Shown here piece after piece: positions 1 through 6,956 of a stretch of DNA of 64,000 bases. Position 1 is the stretch's first letter, and every line of letters starts with the position of its first letter. The DNA comes from Citrobacter tructae (lineage in GTDB: Bacteria; Pseudomonadota; Gammaproteobacteria; Enterobacterales; Enterobacteriaceae): contig NZ_CP038469.1 of assembly GCF_004684345.1 (NCBI RefSeq), positions 3,472,001 through 3,536,000 of the forward strand, in the 5' to 3' direction. A program made the translations under genes and the position numbers. The notes under the pieces were generated by a model. It was given only the letters and a program-made list of their open reading frames with translations, did not search any database and was not told the origin of the DNA.

Positions 1-1
1 A

Positions 2-247
2 GGTGAATGGTTGTGCATTGATTTTTTATGGATGCATGAATCCCTGCGCAAAGGTGGTTTCGGTACGAAACTGATGCAGGCCGCTGAACAGACCGCGCAA
101 GAGAGAGGGTGCCTGCATGCGCTGGTCGATACCCTGAGTTTTCAGGCACTGCCGTTTTATCAAAAGAACGGTTACCAGCTGCAAATGACCCTCGAAAACT
201 TCCCGGAAGCAGGCGCTGCGCGCCATTATTTATCCAAAACATTTTGA
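2..247 (+). CDS. GNAT family N-acetyltransferase, C-terminal part (5' end outside window)
   Basis: The frame is open from the first bases, so the gene starts upstream. About 81 residues are visible. They contain the acetyl-CoA binding signature of the GNAT fold (R-K-G-G-F-G-T-K-L, a variant of R/Q-x-x-G-x-G/A) followed by the helix and strand in which GNATs typically carry D-T-x-x-F-Q-A-x-x-F-Y-x-K-x-G-Y. This last motif is clear near the end. The family transfers an acetyl group from acetyl-CoA to an amine, but the substrate cannot be read from this fragment. A hairpin follows the stop codon, so the gene probably ends its transcription unit here. Confidence 0.8.
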   Translation, partial: GEWLCIDFLWMHESLRKGGFGTKLMQAAEQTAQERGCLHALVDTLSFQALPFYQKNGYQLQMTLENFPEAGAARHYLSKTF

Positions 248-301
248 TGACCGGAAGTACGCTTTATCGTATATCCGCAGTGGGTTTTACAGGTTTTCCG
301 A

Positions 302-333
302 CCCGGTAAGCATTAATGCTGCCGGGCATTTTG
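302..333 (+). terminator. Intrinsic terminator after the GNAT gene
   Basis: A CCCGG arm (302-306) pairs with CCGGG (322-326). An inner AGCATTAATGCT palindrome extends the stem, and ATTTTG follows. It lies 55 bases after the stop codon, with no gene between it and nlpA. Confidence 0.65.
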
Positions 334-454
334 TTTATTCCTCCGTTATGCTTTTTTCTTCTTGCTGATGCTTTTTCGTTTTTTAAACCGCAGCGACCTT
401 CCCGCTATAGTCATTTCATTAGCCATCAGGTGGTTATTTCAAAAGGATAAAAAC

Positions 455-1267
455 GTGAAATTGAAAATACCTTATTTCGGGGCTGCGGTATTACTGACGG
501 GATTATTGCTGGCAGGTTGTGACCAGCAAAGCAATGATGCAAAACACATTAAAGTCGGCGTGATTAACGGTGCAGAGCAGGATGTGGCAGAGGTTGCGAA
601 GAAAGTGGCCAAAGAGAAGTACGGCCTCGATGTTGAGCTGGTGGGCTTCAGCGGTTCTCTGCTGCCTAACGATGCCACCAATCATGGTGAACTGGATGCC
701 AACGTCTTCCAGCATCGTCCGTTCCTTGAACAAGATAATAAAGCGCATAGCTATAAGCTGGTGGCGGTAGGCAATACCTTTGTCTTCCCGATGGCTGGTT
801 ATTCGAAAAAGATTAAATCAGTTGCTCAACTGCAAGACGGCGCGACGATAGCGATACCTAACGATCCGACCAACCTTGGGCGTGCGCTGTTGCTGCTGCA
901 AAAAGAAAAGTTAATCACTCTGAAAGACGGCACCGGTCTGCTGCCGACGGCGCTGGATATCACCGATAACCCACGTCATCTGAATATCATGGAACTAGAA
1001 GGTGCGCAGTTGCCGCGCGTGCTGGACGATCAGAAAGTGGACGTGGCGATCATCAGTACCACCTACATTCAGCAAACCGGGCTTTCTCCGGTGCATGACA
1101 GCGTATTTATCGAAGATAAAAACTCGCCGTACGTGAATATTCTGGTTGCTCGGGAAGACAACAAAGATGCCGAGAACGTAAAAGTGTTCCTGCAATCTTA
1201 TCAGTCACCGGAAGTGGCGAAAGCGGCTGAGAAAATCTTTAACGGTGGCGCGGTTCCGGGTTGGTAA
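455..1267 (+). CDS. nlpA: NlpA, inner-membrane lipoprotein, MetQ-like substrate-binding protein
   Basis: This 270-residue protein is almost identical to E. coli NlpA. It begins with a lipoprotein signal peptide whose lipobox L-A-G-C puts the lipidated cysteine at residue 22. The next residue is Asp, the known Lol-avoidance signal that keeps a lipoprotein in the inner membrane. The rest is the NlpA/MetQ methionine-binding fold (KVGVINGAEQDVAEV, ANVFQHRPFL, VAIPNDPTNLGRAL). In E. coli the protein is a minor methionine-binding protein paralogous to MetQ. I chose the GTG at 455 because an AAAAGGA site lies 7-8 bases upstream and the signal peptide then starts correctly. The ATG at 362 would add 31 residues before the signal. 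Confidence 0.95.
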   Translation: MKLKIPYFGAAVLLTGLLLAGCDQQSNDAKHIKVGVINGAEQDVAEVAKKVAKEKYGLDVELVGFSGSLLPNDATNHGELDANVFQHRPFLEQDNKAHSYKLVAVGNTFVFPMAGYSKKIKSVAQLQDGATIAIPNDPTNLGRALLLLQKEKLITLKDGTGLLPTALDITDNPRHLNIMELEGAQLPRVLDDQKVDVAIISTTYIQQTGLSPVHDSVFIEDKNSPYVNILVAREDNKDAENVKVFLQSYQSPEVAKAAEKIFNGGAVPGW

Positions 1268-1295
1268 TGTCCCCCCGTTGCCGCGCTGCCCGGTG

Positions 1296-2198
1296 TTATA
1301 CCGCTCTGGCGCGGCGGCGGGAGTCCATTGAAATCAGCACCACTGAAGAGAGGATCAGTAGTGTGCCCAGCCAGTCGGGAAGGGTAAATGTAATCCCTAG
1401 CAACAACAGCGACAGCAAGGCGCTGCTCAATGGTTCCGCACAGCTTAAAATGCTCGCTTTCGGCCCACCAATCATCTGCGCGCCTTTCAGGTACAGGCTA
1501 AACGTCAGCGACGTGCCGATCACCACCAGATAGAAAAACGCCAGAATTAAACTGCCATTGACCACGAAGTTTGTTCCTTCCCCGGCATAGAATGGGAGCA
1601 GGATCAGGCCACCTATCAACATGCTCCAGCCGACAATCGGCAGCGTACCGTAGCGGGCGATAAGCGTAGAGGGATAAGTGGTGTAAAACGCAGCGGCAAA
1701 GGCTGAGGCGATCCCCCAGAACAGCGCGGCAGGCGAAATGGACAGCGATGTTGGGTTGCCGTGAGTCACCAGCAGGAACGTGCCGAGAAGCGAAGTCAGA
1801 ATGGCCGTTAATACTAAAATGCTTGGCCGCGCTTTACGCACCACAGAGAACCACGCCACGATAATGGTCGGCGACAAAAATTGCAGTACCGTTGCGGTGG
1901 CGGCGTTGGATTTTTCGATGGTCAGTAGAAAAGTCAGCTGTACGGTGAGCGCGCCAACCACGGAAAAAATCAGCAGACTGATGGCGTCCTTGCGGTTTTT
2001 GATAATGGAGAACACTTTGTCGCCGTGCACAAAAGAGAGCATCAGCAGAATGAGTCCGGCGAAAATCAGGCGGGTCATGGTCAAAAACTGCGACGACATC
2101 TGGCTTTGCTCCATGATGTACTGCGCGCAAACGCCTGAACTTCCCCATAATACGGCGGCAATCAGGACGTTTATCATCCCTCTTCTGGTGGAACTCAT
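1296..2198 (-). CDS. yicL: YicL, EamA/DMT-family inner-membrane transporter
   Basis: The 300-residue protein has ten predicted hydrophobic segments in two EamA repeats. It matches E. coli YicL closely (N-V-L-I-A-A-V-L-W-G-S-S-G; S-N-A-A-T-A-T-V-L-Q-F-L; P-L-S-S-A-L-L-S). EamA proteins are drug/metabolite transporters, and the substrate of YicL is not established. A GAGGG ribosome site precedes the ATG. It is convergent with nlpA, 28 bases apart. In E. coli setC and then selC follow upstream. Here setC is absent and the selC-linked accessory region begins. Confidence 0.93.
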   Translation of the reverse strand: MSSTRRGMINVLIAAVLWGSSGVCAQYIMEQSQMSSQFLTMTRLIFAGLILLMLSFVHGDKVFSIIKNRKDAISLLIFSVVGALTVQLTFLLTIEKSNAATATVLQFLSPTIIVAWFSVVRKARPSILVLTAILTSLLGTFLLVTHGNPTSLSISPAALFWGIASAFAAAFYTTYPSTLIARYGTLPIVGWSMLIGGLILLPFYAGEGTNFVVNGSLILAFFYLVVIGTSLTFSLYLKGAQMIGGPKASILSCAEPLSSALLSLLLLGITFTLPDWLGTLLILSSVVLISMDSRRRARAV

Positions 2199-2286
2199 TA
2201 TTCCCTCGGCATTGTTGTATTGTCTTATTTGTGTGCAGGCATCATAGCAGAGATGGCGGGGCGAGGGAGGCTATGACTGACTGAAT

Positions 2287-2310
2287 ATCCCCCGCAAAGC
2301 GGGGGGGGGG
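2287..2310. repeat. Hairpin CCCCGC-AAA-GCGGGG ending in a ten-G homopolymer
   Basis: Bases 2301-2310 are ten consecutive G residues that extend the right arm of a short CCCCGC/GCGGGG hairpin. The tract is about 100 bases upstream of yicL and just downstream of the monooxygenase gene. It may act as a weak terminator. A G tract this long is also prone to slippage or to sequencing error. Confidence 0.5.
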
Positions 2311-2319
2311 CGTAGAGAA

Positions 2320-2625
2320 TTAAGGCTCAATCGGCGTCAGGTAATCCAGACGTAGCGGCTCGGACAGCAGGTCATTCATTTGCAGAATAAACGTCTGGAA
2401 ATGCGGCAGTGCAATATGTTCGTCTAGCCCAGCCTGACCGCGCCAGGATTCGCGCACGTAAAACACCTCCGGGGTATCGCGTAACTGAAACAGCGCATAC
2501 TCAATATTGCCCGGTTCCCGACGCGTGGGCAGCAGCAGGGCCTGCAGCGCCTGTTTCAGTGCGTCGATTTTCCCATGTTTGGCCTTCAACACCGCAAGAA
2601 TGGAAATTACCCCAGTGTCAGACAT
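2320..2625 (-). CDS. ABM-domain (antibiotic biosynthesis monooxygenase-like) protein, putative quinol monooxygenase
   Basis: A 101-residue one-domain protein with the dimeric alpha-beta barrel pattern of the ABM family (I-L-A-V-L-K-A-K; P-G-N-I-E-Y-A-L-F; V-F-Y-V-R-E-S-W; L-D-E-H-I-A-L-P-H-F). Relatives such as YgiN oxidise quinols without a cofactor, but the substrate here is unknown. The internal ATG at 2625 is chosen because a GGAGGGG site lies just before it. The longer frame would start inside the preceding gene. It starts one base after the stop codon of the oxidoreductase gene, so the two are almost certainly co-transcribed and may act on related quinone or carbonyl substrates. Confidence 0.85.
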   Translation of the reverse strand: MSDTGVISILAVLKAKHGKIDALKQALQALLLPTRREPGNIEYALFQLRDTPEVFYVRESWRGQAGLDEHIALPHFQTFILQMNDLLSEPLRLDYLTPIEP

Positions 2626-2626
2626 G

Positions 2627-3634
2627 TTAAAACCCCTCCAGAACAATCTTGCCAACCGAACGTCCGGTTTCAATTTGTGCGTGAGCTTTTTGCAGATTCA
2701 CCGCCGTGATCGCGCCAAAATGCTCGCCCAGCGTTGTGTGGATCGTATTGTTGTCGATCAACTGCGCCACGCGGGTCAGTAGCTGATGTTGGGCACTGAT
2801 ATCGTGGGTTTCAAACATTGAGCGAGTGAACATAAATTCCCAGTGCAGCGAAATGCTTTTGGCCTTCAGCGGGCGGGCATCAAGGAATTCTGGGTCGTCA
2901 ATCAGCGCCAGTTTGCCCTGCGGTGCCAGGGCGGCAATAATCTGCTGATAGTGCTGTTCGGTATTGTTCAGGCTGGCAACGTGTGTCACCTCTTTAATGC
3001 CTATCCGCGCCAGCTCATCCGTCAGCGGCTTGCTGTGATCGATCACATGATGTGCACCTGCTTCACGCACCCATTTCTGGCTTTCTGGGCGAGATGCCGT
3101 GCCGATGATGGTCATTTGGGTCAGTTTGCTCGCCAGTTGAGTCAGGATGGAACCGACGCCACCCGCAGCACCGACAATCAATAATACGTCGCCTTCGTTG
3201 CCATTTTCCTTAACGCTCAGGCGGTCGAACAGCATTTCCCACGCAGTGATGGCGGTCAGCGGTAGGGCTGCCGCAGAGGCGTTATCCAGCGATTGAGGCT
3301 TCAGCGCGACAATGCGTTCGTCGACCAGCTGAAATTCGCTGTTGCTGCCCGCACGGCCCAGCGCGCCGGCGTACCAGACTTCATCACCAGGTGCGAACAG
3401 GGTGACTGCTTCACCGACGGATTTCACCACACCGACCGCATCCCAGCCCAGAACTCGTGGGGTGTCAGCGTTGAAACCTGCGCGTACTTTGGTATCGACA
3501 GGATTAACAGAAATGGCTTTCACCTCAACCAGCAGGTCATGCCCTTTGGCAACCGGCGTAGGCAGGTCAATGTCTTGTAAAAATGCAATGTTACTGCCGT
3601 CGGTTTCGGCGCGGGTAATGGCGATAGCTTTCAT
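2627..3634 (-). CDS. Zinc-type alcohol dehydrogenase-like / quinone oxidoreductase-family NADPH-dependent reductase
   Basis: This 335-residue protein is a medium-chain dehydrogenase/reductase of the zinc-independent quinone oxidoreductase branch. It has an N-terminal GroES-like domain (A-I-S-V-N-P-V-D-T-K-V-R-A-G; G-W-D-A-V-G-V-V) and a Rossmann domain with the glycine-rich loop V-G-A-A-G-G-V-G-S-I near residue 155. The catalytic cysteine and the four-cysteine zinc lobe of true alcohol dehydrogenases are absent. It probably reduces quinones or unsaturated carbonyls with NADPH. GGAGAG precedes the ATG. The divergent LysR gene across the ERIC-like repeat is the likely regulator of this two-gene operon. 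Confidence 0.88.
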   Translation of the reverse strand: MKAIAITRAETDGSNIAFLQDIDLPTPVAKGHDLLVEVKAISVNPVDTKVRAGFNADTPRVLGWDAVGVVKSVGEAVTLFAPGDEVWYAGALGRAGSNSEFQLVDERIVALKPQSLDNASAAALPLTAITAWEMLFDRLSVKENGNEGDVLLIVGAAGGVGSILTQLASKLTQMTIIGTASRPESQKWVREAGAHHVIDHSKPLTDELARIGIKEVTHVASLNNTEQHYQQIIAALAPQGKLALIDDPEFLDARPLKAKSISLHWEFMFTRSMFETHDISAQHQLLTRVAQLIDNNTIHTTLGEHFGAITAVNLQKAHAQIETGRSVGKIVLEGF

Positions 3635-3660
3635 AGTCTCTCCGGTTACAGGAATCTATT

Positions 3661-3750
<90 letters not shown>

Positions 3751-3834
3751 TCTGTTGAATAATTCGATGGTAAACCGGCAGCAGAACGGGAAAAATAGCC
3801 TCACGGCGACAGGACTTATACTCGGGGAGTGAAA

Positions 3835-4752
3835 ATGTTCCGGCTTGAAGATCTCACGTTGTTTGTCCGCGCCGCGGCGCTGAACAGTTTTAGTGATGCA
3901 GCACGCGAAGCCGGCGTCCAGCCAGCTCAGGTCAGTTCTGCCATCAAGCGCCTGGAGTCTACGCTGACCATCCGTTTGTTTGCCCGTTCCACGCGCAGCC
4001 TGCGCCTGACGCCGGAGGGCGAAGTCTGGTTACCCTATGCCCGCCAGATGCTGGATGTGATGCATGCCGGGCTACAAAAAATTCAGACGCCGGAAGATGA
4101 GATTTCCGGCACGCTGCAAATTGCGGTGCCGTCCGATCTCGGGCGTAACCTGTTGCTACCGGTTTTCCAGTCATTTCGACGCCGCTATCCTGCTCTGCGG
4201 CTGCGGGTCTTTTTCTCTGATCAGGTGACGGATGTCTTCAAAGATCCCGTCGACGTGGCGTTTCGTTACGGCAACAACGAGGATGCATCTTACATCGCGC
4301 TGCCCGTGGCACCGGGTAACCGACGTGTGTTGGTGGCCTCTCCCGAATGGGTTTTGCAAAATGGCGAGCCGCAAAAACCGGATGATTTAGCGCAGTTGAA
4401 CGCGATGACCTTCGTCTTACGCGGGCGACTCCATGACCGATGGACGTTTACGCGCAACGGCGAGGTCAGCAGCGTGCAAGTGAATGGCACCATTATGAGC
4501 GATGATGCCGAAGTGATCCGACGTCTGGCAATTACCGGAGAGGGGGTTGCGTATAAATCGTGGCTGGACGTGAGTGAAGATGTGCGCGATGGTCGATTGC
4601 AGCTACTGATGCCAGATTATCAGGGAGAAAAAGTCCCGCTGAATATGATTTGCCCACACCGTCAGCAGCTTTCAACGGCGGTACGACTGCTTCACGATGC
4701 CGTGAAGGCGCGGTGTGAAATGCTGATGGCACTCCCCGCAGGAGGCGTTTAA
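3835..4752 (+). CDS. LysR-family transcriptional regulator
   Basis: A 305-residue LysR protein. Residues 1-60 form the winged helix-turn-helix (E-D-L-T-L-F-V-R-A-A; S-F-S-D-A-A-R-E-A-G-V; S-S-A-I-K-R-L-E; L-F-A-R-S-T-R-S-L-R-L-T-P-E-G), and residues 90-295 form the substrate-binding domain. It belongs to the YafC/DmlR-like group by its motif pattern. The ATG at 3835 is preferred over the GTG at 3829 because GGGGAG would overlap the latter but is correctly spaced from the former. It is transcribed away from the oxidoreductase/ABM pair, the classical arrangement of a LysR regulator and its target. Confidence 0.9.
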   Translation: MFRLEDLTLFVRAAALNSFSDAAREAGVQPAQVSSAIKRLESTLTIRLFARSTRSLRLTPEGEVWLPYARQMLDVMHAGLQKIQTPEDEISGTLQIAVPSDLGRNLLLPVFQSFRRRYPALRLRVFFSDQVTDVFKDPVDVAFRYGNNEDASYIALPVAPGNRRVLVASPEWVLQNGEPQKPDDLAQLNAMTFVLRGRLHDRWTFTRNGEVSSVQVNGTIMSDDAEVIRRLAITGEGVAYKSWLDVSEDVRDGRLQLLMPDYQGEKVPLNMICPHRQQLSTAVRLLHDAVKARCEMLMALPAGGV

Positions 4753-4767
4753 CCGCCTGCATTTTTT
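4738..4767 (+). terminator. Intrinsic terminator overlapping the end of the LysR gene
   Basis: AGGCG (4743-4747) pairs with CGCCT (4754-4758) and six T residues follow. The stop codon of the LysR gene lies in the loop. Confidence 0.65.
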
Positions 4768-5092
4768 CTCTCGTAATACGTATTAATAACCGTTAATCTA
4801 TTCTGCTAAACATGAACTGATCGGAACTCTGATCAGTTCGTTAGTGGTGGTTTTATCGTTTATTGTTTCCGCGTTGAATATTGTGTTTTTAATATGACCA
4901 ATGTTGATTATATTATAGCGTGGTGTTTTTCGTATAGTTTTAGACTAACTATGTATACTTATTTAAATCTGTTTGACTAAATTTCATTGCGTTGCTATAT
5001 AACAGCAAAATATCCCTTCCTAATGTCTTTTTTCTTAATCCCATTTTCAAAGGGAAGCATGGATGCTTTTTAATAATGAGAGTGGAGACGGT
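4753..5092. other. Gene-free AT-rich stretch with a perfect inverted repeat
   Basis: No coding frame is supported here. The sequence is very AT-rich from about 4860, as expected of horizontally acquired DNA and of a promoter for the AraC-type gene. A perfect 9-bp inverted repeat, GAACTGATC (4814-4822) and GATCAGTTC (4831-4839), has an 8-base spacer and no T run. It could be an operator or an RNA hairpin. Confidence 0.5.
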
Positions 5093-5932
5093 ATGTTGAA
5101 GGCAATGACGATTAATGACGTCTTGTTTTATATCGAAGAGAACTGCGTAACAGGTGTTGATATAGACGATCTTACCCGATTTTCTGGGTATAGCCGAAGA
5201 CATATTCAGGGAATGATAAAACAGCGAATTAATATGCCCGTGGGCCTCTATATTCGCAAGCGACGGATCACCAAAGCCGCCTCTTTGTTACGTCTGACGA
5301 TAATGGACATCATTGATATTTCTGTGCGGCTAGGGTTTGATTCGCAGCAATCTTTTACTCGCGAGTTTAAAAAGTTAACGGGGTATACGCCAAGAGAGTA
5401 TCGCAAAAGTGTGAGTTGGGATCTCTCGCCGCTGCTGTTGTATGCGCACCAAAGTGACATTACTGTCAGCAAACCACAACTGTGCATACTGCCGGATGAT
5501 TTTATTACCGGGTTTCAGTACAGCTATGATTCGCCCGTCCCGCCAACTGATGAATCTCATCTCCACCGTCTCAACCTGATTTTCAACCAGCTTTCCGTTT
5601 TAAAGAAAAATATATGGGCGTTAAGTGATTTTTCTCCCAGTTTAAATTCGACGACACGGTTGAAGGTGAAAACTATTATTGGTAGCAAGAATCATCATAC
5701 TGTGAACGCCTATAATCGTTATGATTGCCCTTCGGGTAAATATGCACGATTTTCGTTCAAGTTCAGAAAGGATACGTATCCATTTTACTCGAAATATATT
5801 TATGCAAAATTAATGGCGGAATATAAATTAAAACGAAAATCCAGTTTCGACATTGAAGTTTTTCATTACCATTCGCAAGATCTTATTAATGGAATGATTA
5901 GCTGTGAGCACTATATACCAATAGATGAGTGA
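5093..5932 (+). CDS. AraC-family regulator of the MarA/SoxS/Rob type with GyrI-like C-terminal domain
   Basis: A 279-residue regulator. Residues 1-110 carry two helix-turn-helix units like those of MarA, SoxS and Rob (V-D-I-D-D-L-T-R-F-S-G-Y-S-R-R-H-I-Q; Y-I-R-K-R-R-I-T-K-A-A; L-G-F-D-S-Q-Q-S-F-T-R-E-F-K-K). The remainder resembles the GyrI-like domain at the C-terminus of Rob (P-S-G-K-Y-A-R-F-S-F-K-F ... H-Y-I-P-I). This domain order, DNA-binding first, is that of Rob. The start at 5093 has GGAG five bases upstream; an ATG at 5063 is a possible alternative. It faces the 3' end of the fimbrial operon and may control it, but that is inference. Confidence 0.85.
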   Translation: MLKAMTINDVLFYIEENCVTGVDIDDLTRFSGYSRRHIQGMIKQRINMPVGLYIRKRRITKAASLLRLTIMDIIDISVRLGFDSQQSFTREFKKLTGYTPREYRKSVSWDLSPLLLYAHQSDITVSKPQLCILPDDFITGFQYSYDSPVPPTDESHLHRLNLIFNQLSVLKKNIWALSDFSPSLNSTTRLKVKTIIGSKNHHTVNAYNRYDCPSGKYARFSFKFRKDTYPFYSKYIYAKLMAEYKLKRKSSFDIEVFHYHSQDLINGMISCEHYIPIDE

Positions 5933-5950
5933 TTTCAGAAATCATCGAGA

Positions 5951-5975
5951 TAAAAAAGCTCCACTTTCGTGGAGC
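5951..5975 (-). terminator. Intrinsic terminator of the fimbrial operon
   Basis: Read on the minus strand, GCTCCAC-GAAA-GTGGAGC is followed by TTTTTTAT. It lies 33 bases beyond the stop codon of the last fimbrial gene. Confidence 0.85.
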
Positions 5976-6008
5976 AAAGATCACGCTGCACTTTTTATTA
6001 ACTAATGA

Positions 6009-6956
6009 CTATTCATAGTCAGCGTTGAAATATAATACGGCACGAACCGTTCCGGGGCTGACGTTTCTTCCCGTTTGATAATATTGGGCATGAAATGGAA
6101 TCGAGAGTTTTCCTTTATCATGGTGTGTTAACGGGAAGTGCGATTGATTATTAAAGTTGATAGGGAGTTGTTGTTGATCTAAAACCTGAATACCGATTCC
6201 AGTTGCGCCTTTAGGATGAGTATTGGGTAGGATGCCGATATTACGATCCTGTCCATCACGGGGAGTACTCCAGCTCAGGATAACTCGGGCAGGCGCGTCG
6301 TAACCACGCTTACAAATCAGGTCGATCGTAAACGGTTTTCTCCCTGCCGTGCTGCCGCGACCACTGAAGTGTTCAAGTGGGACATCAGGCAATTTTACGT
6401 TGATCGTGCGGTTGCCCTGCACGGCGCAGGAACGGCTGAGCATCGTGATGTATTTTGCCGGCAGGACGATATCTATGACCGGCAACGACTGAGCTTCGCT
6501 TCTAATCTGCAGGTTGAGTGCGCTGGATGAAGACCCCGCTGGGAGACGGCTGTCCAGCTTAATCAGTTCGATATTAACCTTACTGTTTTTGAACTCGTCC
6601 GGCGTTGCCTTAAATGCCGATGGCCACTGGATGGTGCGCCCGGTTGCGGTTTCTAACGTTACCTTTATACCGATATCGCTTACGTTGCTACGCAGGATAC
6701 CGGGCAATGTCACCACCGACTGATCGCCCATCACCTGGGCGATAAACGGTTGGTTTTTAGTACACTCCGCTCCTTGAACATAGGGCACTGAAATTGTGCG
6801 TGTCTGGATCACGCCCCCGGACTGAACAGCACGCTGCACCGTGACGGTCTCCGGTGGGACGATAATCTTTTGCGAAGTCAGTGTGCACGTGGCGCTGGCT
6901 GTCTGATGAATGCCAAACGCGATACCCAGTATGAAAGCAGCCCGTATTAGCGACAT
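6009..6956 (-). CDS. Fimbrial tip protein / adhesin of the chaperone-usher operon
   Basis: The 315-residue protein begins with a Sec signal peptide (M-S-L-I-R-A-A-F-I-L-G-I-A-F-G-I-H-Q-T-A) cleaved near residue 22. It holds two pairs of cysteines, one in the N-terminal half and one in the C-terminal half (S-C-A-V-Q-G; I-C-K-R-G-Y). It ends in the alternating hydrophobic strand with a near-terminal tyrosine that pilins use for donor-strand exchange. Size, last position in the operon and the two-domain look suggest a tip adhesin. The ATG at 6956 has GGAGG five bases upstream and overlaps the usher gene by 10 bases, indicating translational coupling. The receptor cannot be predicted. Confidence 0.8.
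   Translation of the reverse strand: MSLIRAAFILGIAFGIHQTASATCTLTSQKIIVPPETVTVQRAVQSGGVIQTRTISVPYVQGAECTKNQPFIAQVMGDQSVVTLPGILRSNVSDIGIKVTLETATGRTIQWPSAFKATPDEFKNSKVNIELIKLDSRLPAGSSSSALNLQIRSEAQSLPVIDIVLPAKYITMLSRSCAVQGNRTINVKLPDVPLEHFSGRGSTAGRKPFTIDLICKRGYDAPARVILSWSTPRDGQDRNIGILPNTHPKGATGIGIQVLDQQQLPINFNNQSHFPLTHHDKGKLSIPFHAQYYQTGRNVSPGTVRAVLYFNADYE

Noticed and set aside
5971..5983. Short match AAGATCAC as a possible left copy of the selC attachment site
   Set aside because: Only eight bases agree with the selC 3' end, next to an operon terminator. That is expected by chance. I found no convincing direct repeat of the selC end in the window.
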